This document shows, piece after piece, positions 32,687 to 41,827 of a stretch of 64,000 nucleotides of DNA (positions within the stretch are counted from its first letter, which is position 1; every line of letters starts with the position of its first letter). The stretch is from Rhodococcus sp. IEGM 1381 (GTDB taxonomy: Bacteria; Actinomycetota; Actinomycetes; Mycobacteriales; Mycobacteriaceae): positions 434,001 to 498,000 of the forward strand of contig NZ_JASHKQ010000001.1 of NCBI RefSeq assembly GCF_030056795.1, written 5' to 3'. The position numbers and the translations under genes were made by a program. Below the pieces are notes generated by a model. It searched no databases, was not told the DNA's origin, and saw nothing but the letters and a program-made list of their open reading frames with translations.

Positions 32687-33136
32687 GTGCTTCGATTCGA
32701 TCCGTTCCGTGACGTGGATTCACTGGCCTCGGCGATGTTGGGTGTCTCTTCCGGTTCGGACCGCGCCCCACGATTCATGCCGATGGATCTGTACAAGGTC
32801 GATGATCACTACGTACTCAGTGCCGACTTGCCTGGCATCGACCCCGGATCCATCGACGTCGACGTCGATCGCGGCACCTTGACGCTCACCGCCCATCGTT
32901 CGGTACCGGAAAGCTCTGGTGTGCAGTGGATTTCCTCGGAGCGCTTCGCAGGAACCTATCGTCGTCAGGTCTCACTCGGTGACGGCGTCGACACCGAGCG
33001 TATCGCTGCGACCTACGACAACGGCGTTCTGTCGGTGACGATTCCACTCGCAGAGCGTGCGAAACCTCGAAAGATCGACATCGCTCGCACCGAGTCGACC
33101 GGCGAGCAGAAGTCGATCGATCACGAGCCGGCCTGA
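32687..33136 (+). CDS. Small heat-shock protein, Hsp20/alpha-crystallin family
   Basis: A 149-aa holdase chaperone. The alpha-crystallin domain spans about residues 35-130 (PMDLYKVDDHYVLSADLPG, then RFAGTYRRQVSLG and AATYDNGVLSVTIPL), and the N terminus LRFDPFRDVDSL is typical of actinobacterial Hsp20. The ribosome site AGGAGG at 32673-32678 overlaps a GTG at 32678, so the true start must be the GTG at 32687, 8 bases after it. The upstream CIRCE element predicts heat induction through HrcA. Confidence 0.9.
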   Translation: MLRFDPFRDVDSLASAMLGVSSGSDRAPRFMPMDLYKVDDHYVLSADLPGIDPGSIDVDVDRGTLTLTAHRSVPESSGVQWISSERFAGTYRRQVSLGDGVDTERIAATYDNGVLSVTIPLAERAKPRKIDIARTESTGEQKSIDHEPA

Positions 33137-33174
33137 ATCGAACCGGCCACGACACGTCGGTGGGGTGATGCGCA

Positions 33175-33348
33175 ATGGAATCCGACGCAGTGGTGTGGGC
33201 GGAATCGACCGACCGTGAGCACTGGTGGCGCACGGTGGTAGGCGTCGAGACGAGCATGCGGGAATGCTCGATGGCCGATGTGCTCGATCAATGTTCAGCC
33301 GAGCCTCTCGACGACGATCTCTACCCGCATACCCAGCAAGCAGCATGA
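33175..33348 (+). CDS. Small hypothetical protein (57 aa)
   Basis: A short reading frame starting MESDAVVWAESTDREHWW and ending in DLYPHTQQAA, between the Hsp20 gene and a strong terminator. A G-rich stretch (GGTGGGGTG) precedes the ATG. It contains two Trp-rich turns and several acidic residues, with no known domain. It would be co-transcribed with Hsp20, 38 bases upstream. The terminator starting 1 base after its stop supports it being the last gene of that operon, but size alone keeps confidence low. Confidence 0.4.
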   Translation: MESDAVVWAESTDREHWWRTVVGVETSMRECSMADVLDQCSAEPLDDDLYPHTQQAA

Positions 33349-33349
33349 C

Positions 33350-33387
33350 AAGAGGGCCGGCACCGAACACTCGGTGCCGGCCCTCTT
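33350..33387. terminator. Strong bidirectional hairpin terminator
   Basis: A perfect 17-bp inverted repeat: AAGAGGGCCGGCACCGA (33350-33366), loop ACAC, and its exact complement (33371-33387). It begins with AA and ends with TT, followed by CGTCG, so there is no long U tract, as is common in high-G+C actinobacteria. It separates the plus-strand Hsp20 unit from the convergent GNAT/CrtU operon and can serve both. Confidence 0.85.
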
Positions 33388-33398
33388 CGTCGAAACCC

Positions 33399-33866
33399 CT
33401 ACAGAGACAACGAGTAGAACGTGCTCGACGGATCCAGCACGTAGACCCCGAAGGGCGGGCACTCGACGAATCCGTGGCGCACATACAACCTGCGGGCGGC
33501 GGCGAAGTAGTCCTGGGTTCCCGTTTCCAGGCTCACCCGCCCGTACCCGCGACGACGAGCATCGTCGAGCACGTGATCGAGCAGACTCGACGCCACTCCG
33601 CGACCTCGCGCCGCCGCCGACGTGCGCATCGACTTCAGCTCGCCGTGATCAGGTGTGAGTTCCTTCAGCGCAGCGATACCCCACAGCGTGTTCGCATCCC
33701 ATACCGTCCACACGCTGACATCCGGCCTGCTCAGACCGGACAGATCGAGGGCGTGCACACTCTCGGCAGGCGAGCTGGCGTGCATGTCCGCGAGATGCTC
33801 GGTGAGCAGTGCCCGCACTTCCGGACGCGACAGATCGTCGACCTCGATCCGCATCTCCGACGTCAC
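33399..33866 (-). CDS. GNAT-family N-acetyltransferase
   Basis: A 155-aa acetyltransferase. The acetyl-CoA loop is RTSAAARGRGVASSLLDHV (the R-x-x-G-x-G/A pattern), followed by GTQDYFAAARRLYVRHGF. It starts with GTG inside the CrtU-like stop codon (GTGA), so it is the last gene of the S4/methyltransferase/CrtU operon and ends at the bidirectional terminator. The substrate is unknown. Confidence 0.8.
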   Translation of the reverse strand: MTSEMRIEVDDLSRPEVRALLTEHLADMHASSPAESVHALDLSGLSRPDVSVWTVWDANTLWGIAALKELTPDHGELKSMRTSAAARGRGVASSLLDHVLDDARRRGYGRVSLETGTQDYFAAARRLYVRHGFVECPPFGVYVLDPSSTFYSLSL

Positions 33867-35380
33867 CGATTCATGAGCTTTTCGATGGCGTCGAACATCT
33901 TGAATCTTCCACTCGTGGGCACTGTTTCGATGTCATGTCCCGCGATACCCCAGCTCGACAGAAGGGTGTTGGCGGCCTTCAACCCTGTCGTGGCTGCGCG
34001 CTCCATCAACGCGACCGGCAGATCGATGCGGATGCCGTCGCCCGCGAGGACCAGCCCAGGTTCGGGGGTGCGCACTGTCGGGCGCTCGGCGAACGCACCG
34101 AGGCCGAACATGGGGCAGTCGTCTCGCCATTCGGATCGCTCCGCAATCACCTCTGCCGCAGCGGTTTCCGGGTAGATCTCGTACATTCGATCCATCAGCT
34201 GCGCGCGGGTGACCTCTTCCGATTCCTCGGCGGCGTAGGCGTGCAGCTCGACGACGGAGCCGCCGGTGCGAGCGGCCCACTGCGCCGCTTCGTCCTCGAA
34301 ACGTTCGAGAACACTGATGTTGTCGATCGGCGGCATTCCGCCGGTGCCGATGAAGGCGGGCCGATCGGCGTTGACCGGCTTGCTCAGCCAGACTCGGTGC
34401 ACCAGGAAGGGCGGTGTGTTCTGCAGCGCAGCAACCTGTTTACGCCACGAGGACGTACCGAGCTCGGGTGACTGTTCGAGCACCCGTTGCAATCCGGCGA
34501 CGTCGGTTGCGAGTACCACGGCGTCGGCGTCGATGATTCCGCCCGCATCGACGCGGAACTTACGCAGGCCGCCGCGGGTGATCTCGCCACACGGTATGGA
34601 CGTTCTGATCTCGACACCGAGCCCGGTGAGATACTCACCCAACGGATTCCACAGCGCCTGCGGGTACGCGTCGCGGGGGACGTCGAAGATCAGCCCCTCG
34701 GAAGAACCCAGGAAGTAGATGTGGAACATCATCGCCAGCTCGGCGGCCGACATCTTCTCGGGGTCCGCGAAGAAGCTGCGAGAGAACACCCCGAAGGCCA
34801 GGTGCCGCGCGGCCTCGGGAAAGTTGATGTTGCGCAGAAACTCTGCTGCCGGAGTGGTATCGAGCTCGTCGAAGGTCTTGGGCACGCTCACCGTCATCAG
34901 CGGCAGTGCCGCGATGCCGTTGAGGTCGGTGAGATCTTTCCACCGGAACGTCGGACTGCGCTTGACGAACGCGAACGCGTTGAGCGGCGGCGTATCCGGT
35001 AACCCCTTGAATCCGTCGATTCGGCCGTCGCCGTCGATCAGCGGGTAATCGTCGACCGGACGCAACCGAGCCAAGTCCGGATCTGTGCGGCGCAACAGAT
35101 TTCGGAGATTGTAGTACTGCCGAAAGAACGCGTGGAAGCCGCGGCTCATGGTCGCGGGCGAGCCGTCCTCCAGCGTCGTGTCCCACCCGCCGACGCGTCC
35201 GCCCAGGTAACTTTCACGCTCGACGAGATGCACCCTCACACCACGCTCGGCCAGGGCGGTCGCGGCGCTCAGCCCTGCGATACCCCCGCCGACCACCACC
35301 ACATGTGGAACGTCAGCCAGCTGACCGGCATCGGAGTATCCCTGCGACGCAGCATGGGTGACTTTCTTGGAGTCGGTCAA
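33863..35380 (-). CDS. CrtU-like FAD-dependent carotenoid desaturase/methyltransferase
   Basis: A 505-aa flavoprotein. The Rossmann motif is VVVVGGGIAGLSAA (27-40), then GGRVGGW, SRGFHAFFRQYYNLRNLLRR (a stretch I associate with isorenieratene/chlorobactene synthase CrtU), and a C-terminal FAD motif PGLVLAGDGIRIDLP. CrtU converts beta-ionone rings to aromatic rings. The methyltransferase stop overlaps a TTG (35380), which I take as the start because it fits the family N terminus and there is no ATG; the frame extends to 35596. The DUF5914 Rieske protein nearby fits carotenoid modification. The substrate ring type is not proven. Confidence 0.75.
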   Translation of the reverse strand: MTDSKKVTHAASQGYSDAGQLADVPHVVVVGGGIAGLSAATALAERGVRVHLVERESYLGGRVGGWDTTLEDGSPATMSRGFHAFFRQYYNLRNLLRRTDPDLARLRPVDDYPLIDGDGRIDGFKGLPDTPPLNAFAFVKRSPTFRWKDLTDLNGIAALPLMTVSVPKTFDELDTTPAAEFLRNINFPEAARHLAFGVFSRSFFADPEKMSAAELAMMFHIYFLGSSEGLIFDVPRDAYPQALWNPLGEYLTGLGVEIRTSIPCGEITRGGLRKFRVDAGGIIDADAVVLATDVAGLQRVLEQSPELGTSSWRKQVAALQNTPPFLVHRVWLSKPVNADRPAFIGTGGMPPIDNISVLERFEDEAAQWAARTGGSVVELHAYAAEESEEVTRAQLMDRMYEIYPETAAAEVIAERSEWRDDCPMFGLGAFAERPTVRTPEPGLVLAGDGIRIDLPVALMERAATTGLKAANTLLSSWGIAGHDIETVPTSGRFKMFDAIEKLMNR

Positions 35381-36114
35381 CGCTCTTCCTCCGCGGGCCG
35401 AGAGCCGAGGAACGTGTGCACCACACCGTTCTGCCATCCGGTCATCGTCTCGCGGGCGACACTCGTGTAGCCCGCGCGCTGCATCCGCCGCATGAAGGCC
35501 GACGCGCCGTCGAAAGTCACAACGCTGCGCCACAGGTGCCGGTACAGCGTGGCGTCGCGCGTCGCCAGCCAGCCGAGCGGAATGATGATGCCCCAACTGA
35601 CCACGTTCCAGGAGATCCTGGCCCGGAGCGAATCGTGTACCGAGTACTCGTGGAACGCGATGGTCGAGCCCGGACGCAGCAGCGCCAGCAGTGATTTCAG
35701 CTCGGTATCGGGTTCATCGACATTCCTGATGAGGTACGCGGCCAGGATTGCGTCGAACGGGCCGTCGACCCCGTTGACCGCCAGATCCTCGACACGCGAG
35801 TGCACGAATGTCACGTTCGAAGGCCAGTCCTTGCTACGGGCCACCTCGAGCATTTCGGCAGACGCGTCGGCAGCGACGATCTCGGCGTGCGGCGCGGCTT
35901 CGAGCAGCGCAGCAGTGGATGCACCCGTGCCGCAACCTATGTCGAGCAGACGCAGGCCTGCACCGAGATCGGGGATCCGCAGGCGCTGGGCCGACTTGAG
36001 CAGGTGTTCGTGATAGCCGGGATTCGCTCCGACGAGTCGGTCGTACGCCTTCGCGCCGACGTCGAATGCTCCGGGAACTTCGTTACGCGGCAGTCCGCTC
36101 TTACCGACCTTCAC
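35377..36114 (-). CDS. Class I SAM-dependent methyltransferase
   Basis: A 245-aa methyltransferase related to the UbiE/Coq5 group. Motif I is LLDIGCGTGAS, then VAADASAEMLEVA and DAILAAYLIRNVDEP (motif II region). The later hydrophobic stretch WNVVSWGIIIPLGWLATRD may bind a lipid-like substrate. It begins with GTG inside the S4 gene stop and overlaps the CrtU-like start, so the three are translated together. A carotenoid or quinone substrate is suggested by context only. Confidence 0.8.
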   Translation of the reverse strand: MKVGKSGLPRNEVPGAFDVGAKAYDRLVGANPGYHEHLLKSAQRLRIPDLGAGLRLLDIGCGTGASTAALLEAAPHAEIVAADASAEMLEVARSKDWPSNVTFVHSRVEDLAVNGVDGPFDAILAAYLIRNVDEPDTELKSLLALLRPGSTIAFHEYSVHDSLRARISWNVVSWGIIIPLGWLATRDATLYRHLWRSVVTFDGASAFMRRMQRAGYTSVARETMTGWQNGVVHTFLGSRPAEEER

Positions 36115-36344
36115 AGTGCCTCTTCCTTGCTCACGCGGGCAGAGGGCCCACCCTGGACCGTTACGACATCACCATGCTGCAACTGCCGTCCGCGCCGCAC
36201 ATCGACGTCCCCATTGACGCTCACCAGACCGTCGGCGATCACGCCCTTCGCCTCCGCACCGGATTCGATGAGGTTGGCGAGCTTGAGAAATTGGCCCAAT
36301 CTGATCGATTCGTCGCGAATGGGGACATCGTGTGCGTCGGACAT
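36111..36344 (-). CDS. S4-domain RNA-binding protein (YbcJ-like)
   Basis: A 77-aa protein consisting of one S4 RNA-binding fold: IRLGQFLKLANLIESGAEAK, then ADGLVSVNGDVDVRRGRQL and HGDVVTVQG. Short free-standing S4 proteins of this kind are thought to bind structured RNA. The ATG at 36344 gives the family N terminus; an upstream in-frame start at 36383 is less likely. Its presence at the head of the methyltransferase/CrtU operon is probably incidental. Confidence 0.82.
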   Translation of the reverse strand: MSDAHDVPIRDESIRLGQFLKLANLIESGAEAKGVIADGLVSVNGDVDVRRGRQLQHGDVVTVQGGPSARVSKEEAL

Positions 36345-36387
36345 GGCTCCATCCTGTACTAGCGCGCCGTTCACTGCTACCAACGAG

Positions 36388-38574
36388 TCACATCGACGAG
36401 CGGAACCTGCGCAATCGCAGGCTGTTACTCACCACGAACACCGAGGACAGAGCCATCGCGGCACCGGCGAGCATGGGGTTGAGCAGACCCGCAGCGGCAA
36501 GCGGAACGGCAGCAACGTTGTAGGCGAAGGCCCAGAACAGGTTGCCCTTGATGGTGCTCAGCGTGCGCCGTGAGAGCCGGATGGCATCGCCGACGGCCCG
36601 CAGGTCGCCTCGAACCAAGGTGAGGTCGCTCGCCTCGATCGCCACATCGGTGCCGGTCCCCATCGCGAGCCCCAGGTCGGCCGTGGCCAGCGCGGCCGCG
36701 TCGTTGATGCCGTCGCCGACCATCGCCACGACCTTGCCCGACGCCTGCAGCGCCCGGACGGCGTCGACCTTGCCCGTCGGCAGGACACCGGCGATGACCT
36801 GTTCGATTCCCACCTCGGCGGCGATGGTCCTGGCGGCGGCCTCGTTGTCGCCGGTCAGCATCACCGGAGTCAGGCCGAGCGCCCGCAGTTCCGCGACGGC
36901 CTGCTTCGAAGTGGGTTTCACCGAATCGGAGACCACCAGCACCCCGCGGGCTCTGCCGTCCCACCCGAGCGCGACGGCTGTGCGGCCCTGATGTTCGGCG
37001 GTCTCGAAGGCGTCGGCCAATTCTGCCGGCAGGGGCATCGACCAGTCGGCCAACAGCGAGCGACGGCCGATGACGGCGGCGCGACCGTCCACGACGCCCT
37101 GCACCCCGAGTCCGTCGAGGCTGGTGAATTCCTCGACGGTCATGGACTGGGTCGAACCCGCGATGGCTCGGGCTATGGGATGCTCCGAGCCCGATTCCAG
37201 GGCCGCCGCAATGTCGCGCACCGTGTTCTCGCTCTCACCGTCGGCAACGTGCACCGAGTGCAGTGTCATCTCGCCGGTGGTGACGGTGCCGGTCTTGTCC
37301 AGTACGACGGTGTCGACGCGGCGGGTGGATTCGAGAATCTCCGGGCCCTTGATCAAAATCCCTAGTTGCGCGGCTCGTCCGGTGCCGACCATCAACGCGG
37401 TGGGAGTGGCCAATCCGAGCGCGCAGGGGCACGCAATGATGAGCACCGCGACCGCAGCGGTGAACGCACCGGCCGCGGAACTGCCTGTACCGAGCCAGAA
37501 CCCGAGCGTGGCGACCGAGATCGCGATGACGATCGGCACGAAGATGCCCGAGATGCGATCGGCCAAACGCTGCGCCTGCGCCTTACCCGTCTGTGCGTCC
37601 TCGACTGCCTTCGCCATCTGTGCCAGCTGAGTATCCGATCCGATTCGGCTTGCCCGCACCACTATTCGGCCACCGACGTTGACCGTCGCACCGACCACGG
37701 CGTCTCCGATGCCGACCTCCACGGGCACGGATTCACCCGTCAGCATCGACCGGTCGACGGCCGAGGAGCCGCTCTCGACGGTGCCGTCGGTGGCTACCTT
37801 CTCGCCCGGACGAACGACGAACAGATCTCCGACGACCAAACTGTCGATCGGAATCTGTTGTTCTTCATCACCTTTCAGCACCGCGACCGTCTTCGCACCG
37901 AGGTTCATGAGGGCGCGCAATGCCGCCCCGGCCTGCCGCTTCGATCGGCTCTCGAACCAGCGCCCCGCCAGAATGAACGTGGTCACTCCCGCAGCGGCCT
38001 CGAGGTAGATGTTGCCTGCCCCATCCGTCCTCGCGATCGTGAACTCGAACGGATGCGTCATGCCCGGCGTGCCTGCGGTGCCGAAGAACAGTGCGTACAG
38101 CGACCATCCCAACGCCGCAAGGGTTCCCATGCTGACGAGGGTGTCCATCGTCGAGGTGCCGTGCCGCAGATTGGTCCACGCGGCGCGGTGGAACGGTAGA
38201 GCCCCCCACACGACGACGGGAGCGGCGAGCGTGAGCGAGAGCCACTGCCAGTTGGTGAACTGGAAGGCCGGGATCATGGCCATTGCGATCACCGGAATGC
38301 TGAGCACTGCCGAGACGATCAACCGCTGTTTCAGCGGATCGGTAGGGAGTTCGTCCGCGGGTTCGGCGGCGGGCAGCGTGGCGGTGAAACCGGCGGCTTC
38401 GACGGCGGCGATCAGATCCTCGGTGGCCACGCCGTCACTGGTGACGCGCGCCTTCTCGGTGGCGTAGTTGACCGTCGCCGATACCCCGTCGAGCTTGTTG
38501 AGCTTGCGTTCGATGCGGTTGGCGCACGACGCGCACGTCATGCCCCCGAGGATCAGTTCCGTTTCCTGACTCAT
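36388..38574 (-). CDS. copA: Copper-exporting P1B-type ATPase
   Basis: A 728-aa heavy-metal ATPase. One N-terminal HMA domain binds metal through GGMTCASC (Cys14, Cys17), about eight membrane helices carry the CPC motif at 382-384, the phosphorylation site is DKTGT (Asp426), and [16 protein letters not shown] and [10 protein letters not shown] complete the P/N domains. The CPC plus CxxC set is that of Cu(I) exporters. It overlaps the upstream copper-protein gene by 4 bases, so the CsoR-type operator at 39469 should control both. Confidence 0.9.
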   Translation of the reverse strand: MSQETELILGGMTCASCANRIERKLNKLDGVSATVNYATEKARVTSDGVATEDLIAAVEAAGFTATLPAAEPADELPTDPLKQRLIVSAVLSIPVIAMAMIPAFQFTNWQWLSLTLAAPVVVWGALPFHRAAWTNLRHGTSTMDTLVSMGTLAALGWSLYALFFGTAGTPGMTHPFEFTIARTDGAGNIYLEAAAGVTTFILAGRWFESRSKRQAGAALRALMNLGAKTVAVLKGDEEQQIPIDSLVVGDLFVVRPGEKVATDGTVESGSSAVDRSMLTGESVPVEVGIGDAVVGATVNVGGRIVVRASRIGSDTQLAQMAKAVEDAQTGKAQAQRLADRISGIFVPIVIAISVATLGFWLGTGSSAAGAFTAAVAVLIIACPCALGLATPTALMVGTGRAAQLGILIKGPEILESTRRVDTVVLDKTGTVTTGEMTLHSVHVADGESENTVRDIAAALESGSEHPIARAIAGSTQSMTVEEFTSLDGLGVQGVVDGRAAVIGRRSLLADWSMPLPAELADAFETAEHQGRTAVALGWDGRARGVLVVSDSVKPTSKQAVAELRALGLTPVMLTGDNEAAARTIAAEVGIEQVIAGVLPTGKVDAVRALQASGKVVAMVGDGINDAAALATADLGLAMGTGTDVAIEASDLTLVRGDLRAVGDAIRLSRRTLSTIKGNLFWAFAYNVAAVPLAAAGLLNPMLAGAAMALSSVFVVSNSLRLRRFRSSM

Positions 38575-39458
38575 GCCTGCCCCTCCTGTACCTCGATGGT
38601 GAATTCGGCCGTGTGCACGACGCCCCCGTGCTGGAAGTCCAGATAGAGCGCATATGTTCCCGCGGTGGGCGCGTCGACGGTGAAGTCGACCGTCGGGCCC
38701 GGCGGTCCTTCTTCGGGGTGTACGTGCAGGTAGGCCAGGTCGTCGGCCCGCAGTGCCACCAGATGTCCGTAGGCACCGAGGTACGGCTCGAGATCGGTGA
38801 TCTCGCGTCCGTTCTGCTCGATGGTCGATGCGACCGTGGATTCCTCTCCTGCGGCAACCGCACCGGCGAGCGTCACGTTGTAACCGTCGACCCTCGATGT
38901 CACATCTGGTGGACTCAGGGGCTGCGGCCGATACTCGCCGGGAACGGTCAGCTCGGCTCCGAGAGTGATGTTCTCCCCACCGGCCGGGGTGAAGTCCGCG
39001 AAAAGACGGTACGGGCCGGGCGTAGTGAGATCGAGAGCCGTCGACCACATCCCCGACGCGTCACGAGTCGGATGTACGTGCTGAAAGTCCGTCAGATCGC
39101 GACGCACGACGACGAGGTGCAGTTCCTTGGTGTGCATGTCGTCGTAGTCGGTCAGAGCAGCCCCGTCCGGTCCCCGGATCGTGAAAGCGACCGGTACGTC
39201 CGCGCCGGCCGGGGCGACGGATCGATCGAGCTGGAGCGTGTAGCCATCCTGGGTGGCCTGCAGCCCGGCCGGAATGGACGACTCCCCGTCGTGCACGTCG
39301 TGCACGTCGTGACCGGTGTGCGACGCGGCCGCGGTTGCCGGGGCCGCTGGTCCGATCGTGTCGCCGACGAACAGTGCCGCGAGAAACAGAAACGCGGTCC
39401 CCACGAAGAATCCGACGAGCTTGGTGGGGGCGTCGAGTTCCTGCCGTCTTGAATGCAT
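38571..39458 (-). CDS. Membrane-anchored extracytoplasmic His-rich (copper-associated) protein
   Basis: A 295-aa protein. A short cytoplasmic start and one membrane helix ([18 protein letters not shown]) anchor it, followed by a metal-binding-looking tract [13 protein letters not shown] and two beta-rich domains with repeated [18 protein letters not shown] and [16 protein letters not shown] motifs. Its His/Met content and co-translation with CopA point to extracellular copper binding or delivery. It starts 10 bases downstream of a CsoR-type operator. Confidence 0.78.
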   Translation of the reverse strand: MHSRRQELDAPTKLVGFFVGTAFLFLAALFVGDTIGPAAPATAAASHTGHDVHDVHDGESSIPAGLQATQDGYTLQLDRSVAPAGADVPVAFTIRGPDGAALTDYDDMHTKELHLVVVRRDLTDFQHVHPTRDASGMWSTALDLTTPGPYRLFADFTPAGGENITLGAELTVPGEYRPQPLSPPDVTSRVDGYNVTLAGAVAAGEESTVASTIEQNGREITDLEPYLGAYGHLVALRADDLAYLHVHPEEGPPGPTVDFTVDAPTAGTYALYLDFQHGGVVHTAEFTIEVQEGQA

Positions 39459-39468
39459 GGCCCTACCC

Positions 39469-39483
39469 TACCCCCCCAGGGTA
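39469..39483. promoter_or_regulatory. Candidate CsoR/RicR-type copper operator
   Basis: TACCC-CCCCA-GGGTA is a perfect 5-bp inverted repeat around a C-rich spacer, the layout of CsoR-family operators, in which Cu(I)-responsive CsoR binds GTACC/TACCC half-sites flanking G/C runs. It lies 10 bases before the start codon of the copper operon, so a bound repressor would block initiation. No csoR gene is in the window; one would have to act from elsewhere. Confidence 0.65.
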
Positions 39484-39484
39484 T

Positions 39485-39997
39485 CTAAGCGGTAGGCCCG
39501 ATCGTCATCTTGAAACCGACATGGGAGGCAGCGAAGCCCAGGCGGGTATAGAAGCGGCGGGCATCCACTCGACGCGAGTCGGACGTCAACTGCACCAGAG
39601 CGCACTCTCGCCGCGTGGCCTCCTCCACCGCCCACTCGATCAACGCACCACCGAGTCCTCGGCTGCGCCACGCAGCAGCCACCCGCACGCCTTCGATCTG
39701 AGCCCGCAGCGCTCCCCCGCGCGACAGCCCCGGAATGACGGTCAGCTGCAGTGTTGCCACCACCTCGTCACCATGTACCACCACGACCTGCATGTTCCGT
39801 GGATCCGACGAGATGTCATCGAAGGCGGCGCGATACCCGGCCACGTTGTCGTCGAATTCGCGCGTTGCGCCCATCGAGTCGGCGACCAGCAGCGCCACGA
39901 TCGACTCCAGGTCCGACGCAACCGCCTCGCGCACGACACACGTCGACCCGTCGGTCAGGTTGAATTCCGTCGATGTCATTCGGGGGTGAATTGTCAT
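39485..39997 (-). CDS. GNAT-family N-acetyltransferase
   Basis: A 170-aa acetyltransferase. IEGVRVAAAWRSRGLGGALIEWAV holds the acetyl-CoA loop, then LVQLTSDSRRVDARRFYTRLGF, typical of the RimI/phosphinothricin-like subgroup. Start choice is open: ATG 39997, ATG 39979 or GTG 40003, none with a good ribosome site. Its stop is 1 base from the copper operator, so read-through into the copper operon is possible. Confidence 0.75.
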   Translation of the reverse strand: MTIHPRMTSTEFNLTDGSTCVVREAVASDLESIVALLVADSMGATREFDDNVAGYRAAFDDISSDPRNMQVVVVHGDEVVATLQLTVIPGLSRGGALRAQIEGVRVAAAWRSRGLGGALIEWAVEEATRRECALVQLTSDSRRVDARRFYTRLGFAASHVGFKMTIGPTA

Positions 39998-40119
39998 GCG
40001 CACGACGGTAAATCATCCGCTTTGTAACGCGAACGATCCTGAGTACGAAATGCCGGGTAACCCACTGGCAATTGCAGTCGGGTAAATCGGTTCGGGCCGT
40101 GAGCGATGGGGATCGAAAC

Positions 40120-41805
40120 ATGAATGTTGGCAAGTCGAAGCTTGCACGCGTTGCGTTGAGCGCGTTCGCGATCGGAGCACTCGGTGCCGGGGTCGTCGTT
40201 GCAGCTCCGTGGTCGACACCGGCCACCAGCACCGAGGCCTCCATCGAACTGGTGTCGACGGCAACGTGCTACGACATGGTCAGCATCGCCATCGGCGGCC
40301 GCGGCGACACGCCACGCGAGGGCGTCAAGTGGCTCACCACACCCGATGGCGAACGACTGCCTGCCGCGATGTCCGGTGACTACTCCAGCGACTGGATCGA
40401 CCAGGCCGTCCGCGCGCCCAACAACGGCAACGTAGTTCCGGATTCGTACGCCGCGGTGTACGTCGAGTACCCGGCCGACCTGGCCAGCTACGAGAACGCC
40501 GTGCAGACCGGTGTCACCAACTCGCAGACCATCATGAAGTCCATCACGGCGTCCTGCCCCAAGACGCGGTTCGCCATCGTCGGGTACAGCGAGGGTGCCG
40601 ATGTCGCCCGCCGCACCGCCATGGAGGTCGGTAACCAGGTCGCCTCGGCCGACGGCACGTACGGAATCGTCGATCCCTCGCAGGTCGTCGGAGTCGTCAT
40701 CTTCGCCGACGCCGGCCGCGTCTCGGGAGATGGCCCGTTCCCCGGTGCCGAGAACCCGTTCAGCAACCCGGACGGCTTCGACACCAAGTACCAGAACGGC
40801 AGCAACGCAATTCCCGGACAGGGCGCATTGCCCGGCACGTCCGGCGGGTTCGGAGCGCTCGACGGCCGAGTGGCGTCCTTCTGCTCCGACGGCGACCTCA
40901 CCTGTGCACTGCCGGAGAACACGTCACTGATTCATCTGGCCGCCAACGTCGGTCGTCAGGTCAATGCCGACGCACTGCAGAACGAGCAGCTCACCCCCGC
41001 CACCGGTGCAGATCTCGCACTGGCCCTGGGGCGCATCGCAGTCAACGCCTTCAACGACATCGCCTCGCAGCCCAACTGGATGCAGAGCGACGAGACATTC
41101 CTCGACGTGCTGATCAAGGTGTCCGAGCCGAACTACAAGCCCGGCACCGTCACCACTCCCGTCTCGGCCAAGGTCGACGGCGAGCAGGAGCCGATCGAAA
41201 CCGGTCAGATGGTCGACCTTGTGTACCTGCCGCAGAAGATCTTCCGCGAGATCACCGGCTTCATCTCGTCCAACCAGAACACCGTTCCAGTGATCATGAA
41301 CGATCCGTACGGCCTGACGTTGGGACCCGGATCCGGACACCACTTCGATTACTGGCGTGACGCCGATGCCGCCAACGGCAAGCCCTTGACCTCGGTGCAG
41401 TACGCCGCCGCGTGGCTGACCCAGCTGGCAGAGCAGGCCAACAAGGGCGAGCCGGTGAAGACCAAAGAGGTTCAAGAGAAGGCGGGACGGGCAGCGATCG
41501 AAACGATCGTGGCACCCGCGACCACTTCGCCAACACCGACTCCGACGGCCACCACGACCGCACCGGTCACCACCAGTCCCGTAGTGACCACCACGGTTCC
41601 GGTTGTGCCTGCACCTGCACCTGCGGCAGAGGCACCGGCACCGGCGGCCGAGCCGGTCGCAACCCCCGCGTGCACCGTCCCCGTCGAGGGTGAGACTCCC
41701 GTCGAGGGAGCACCGCCGGTCTGCGTCACCCCGACCGAAACACCCGCTGCAGTAGCACCCGAGACTGCGGTTCCAACCACGACGGCGGCGGTTCCTGCAC
41801 CGTAG
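40120..41805 (+). CDS. Secreted cutinase-family protein with Pro/Thr/Ala-rich tail
   Basis: A 561-aa exported serine-hydrolase-like protein. A signal peptide (residues 1-29) is followed by an alpha/beta-hydrolase cutinase domain: TCYDMVSIAIGGRGDTP, the nucleophile elbow GYSEGAD (Ser157), and HHFDYW as a possible catalytic His region. The family usually has GYSQG; here Glu replaces Gln. After about residue 465 a low-complexity tail of Thr, Pro and Ala repeats suggests a cell-wall or surface linker. Mycobacteriales cutinase-like proteins act as esterases or phospholipases. Confidence 0.8.
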   Translation: MNVGKSKLARVALSAFAIGALGAGVVVAAPWSTPATSTEASIELVSTATCYDMVSIAIGGRGDTPREGVKWLTTPDGERLPAAMSGDYSSDWIDQAVRAPNNGNVVPDSYAAVYVEYPADLASYENAVQTGVTNSQTIMKSITASCPKTRFAIVGYSEGADVARRTAMEVGNQVASADGTYGIVDPSQVVGVVIFADAGRVSGDGPFPGAENPFSNPDGFDTKYQNGSNAIPGQGALPGTSGGFGALDGRVASFCSDGDLTCALPENTSLIHLAANVGRQVNADALQNEQLTPATGADLALALGRIAVNAFNDIASQPNWMQSDETFLDVLIKVSEPNYKPGTVTTPVSAKVDGEQEPIETGQMVDLVYLPQKIFREITGFISSNQNTVPVIMNDPYGLTLGPGSGHHFDYWRDADAANGKPLTSVQYAAAWLTQLAEQANKGEPVKTKEVQEKAGRAAIETIVAPATTSPTPTPTATTTAPVTTSPVVTTTVPVVPAPAPAAEAPAPAAEPVATPACTVPVEGETPVEGAPPVCVTPTETPAAVAPETAVPTTTAAVPAP

Positions 41806-41827
41806 GTGAACAGAAATTCGTAGTCCG

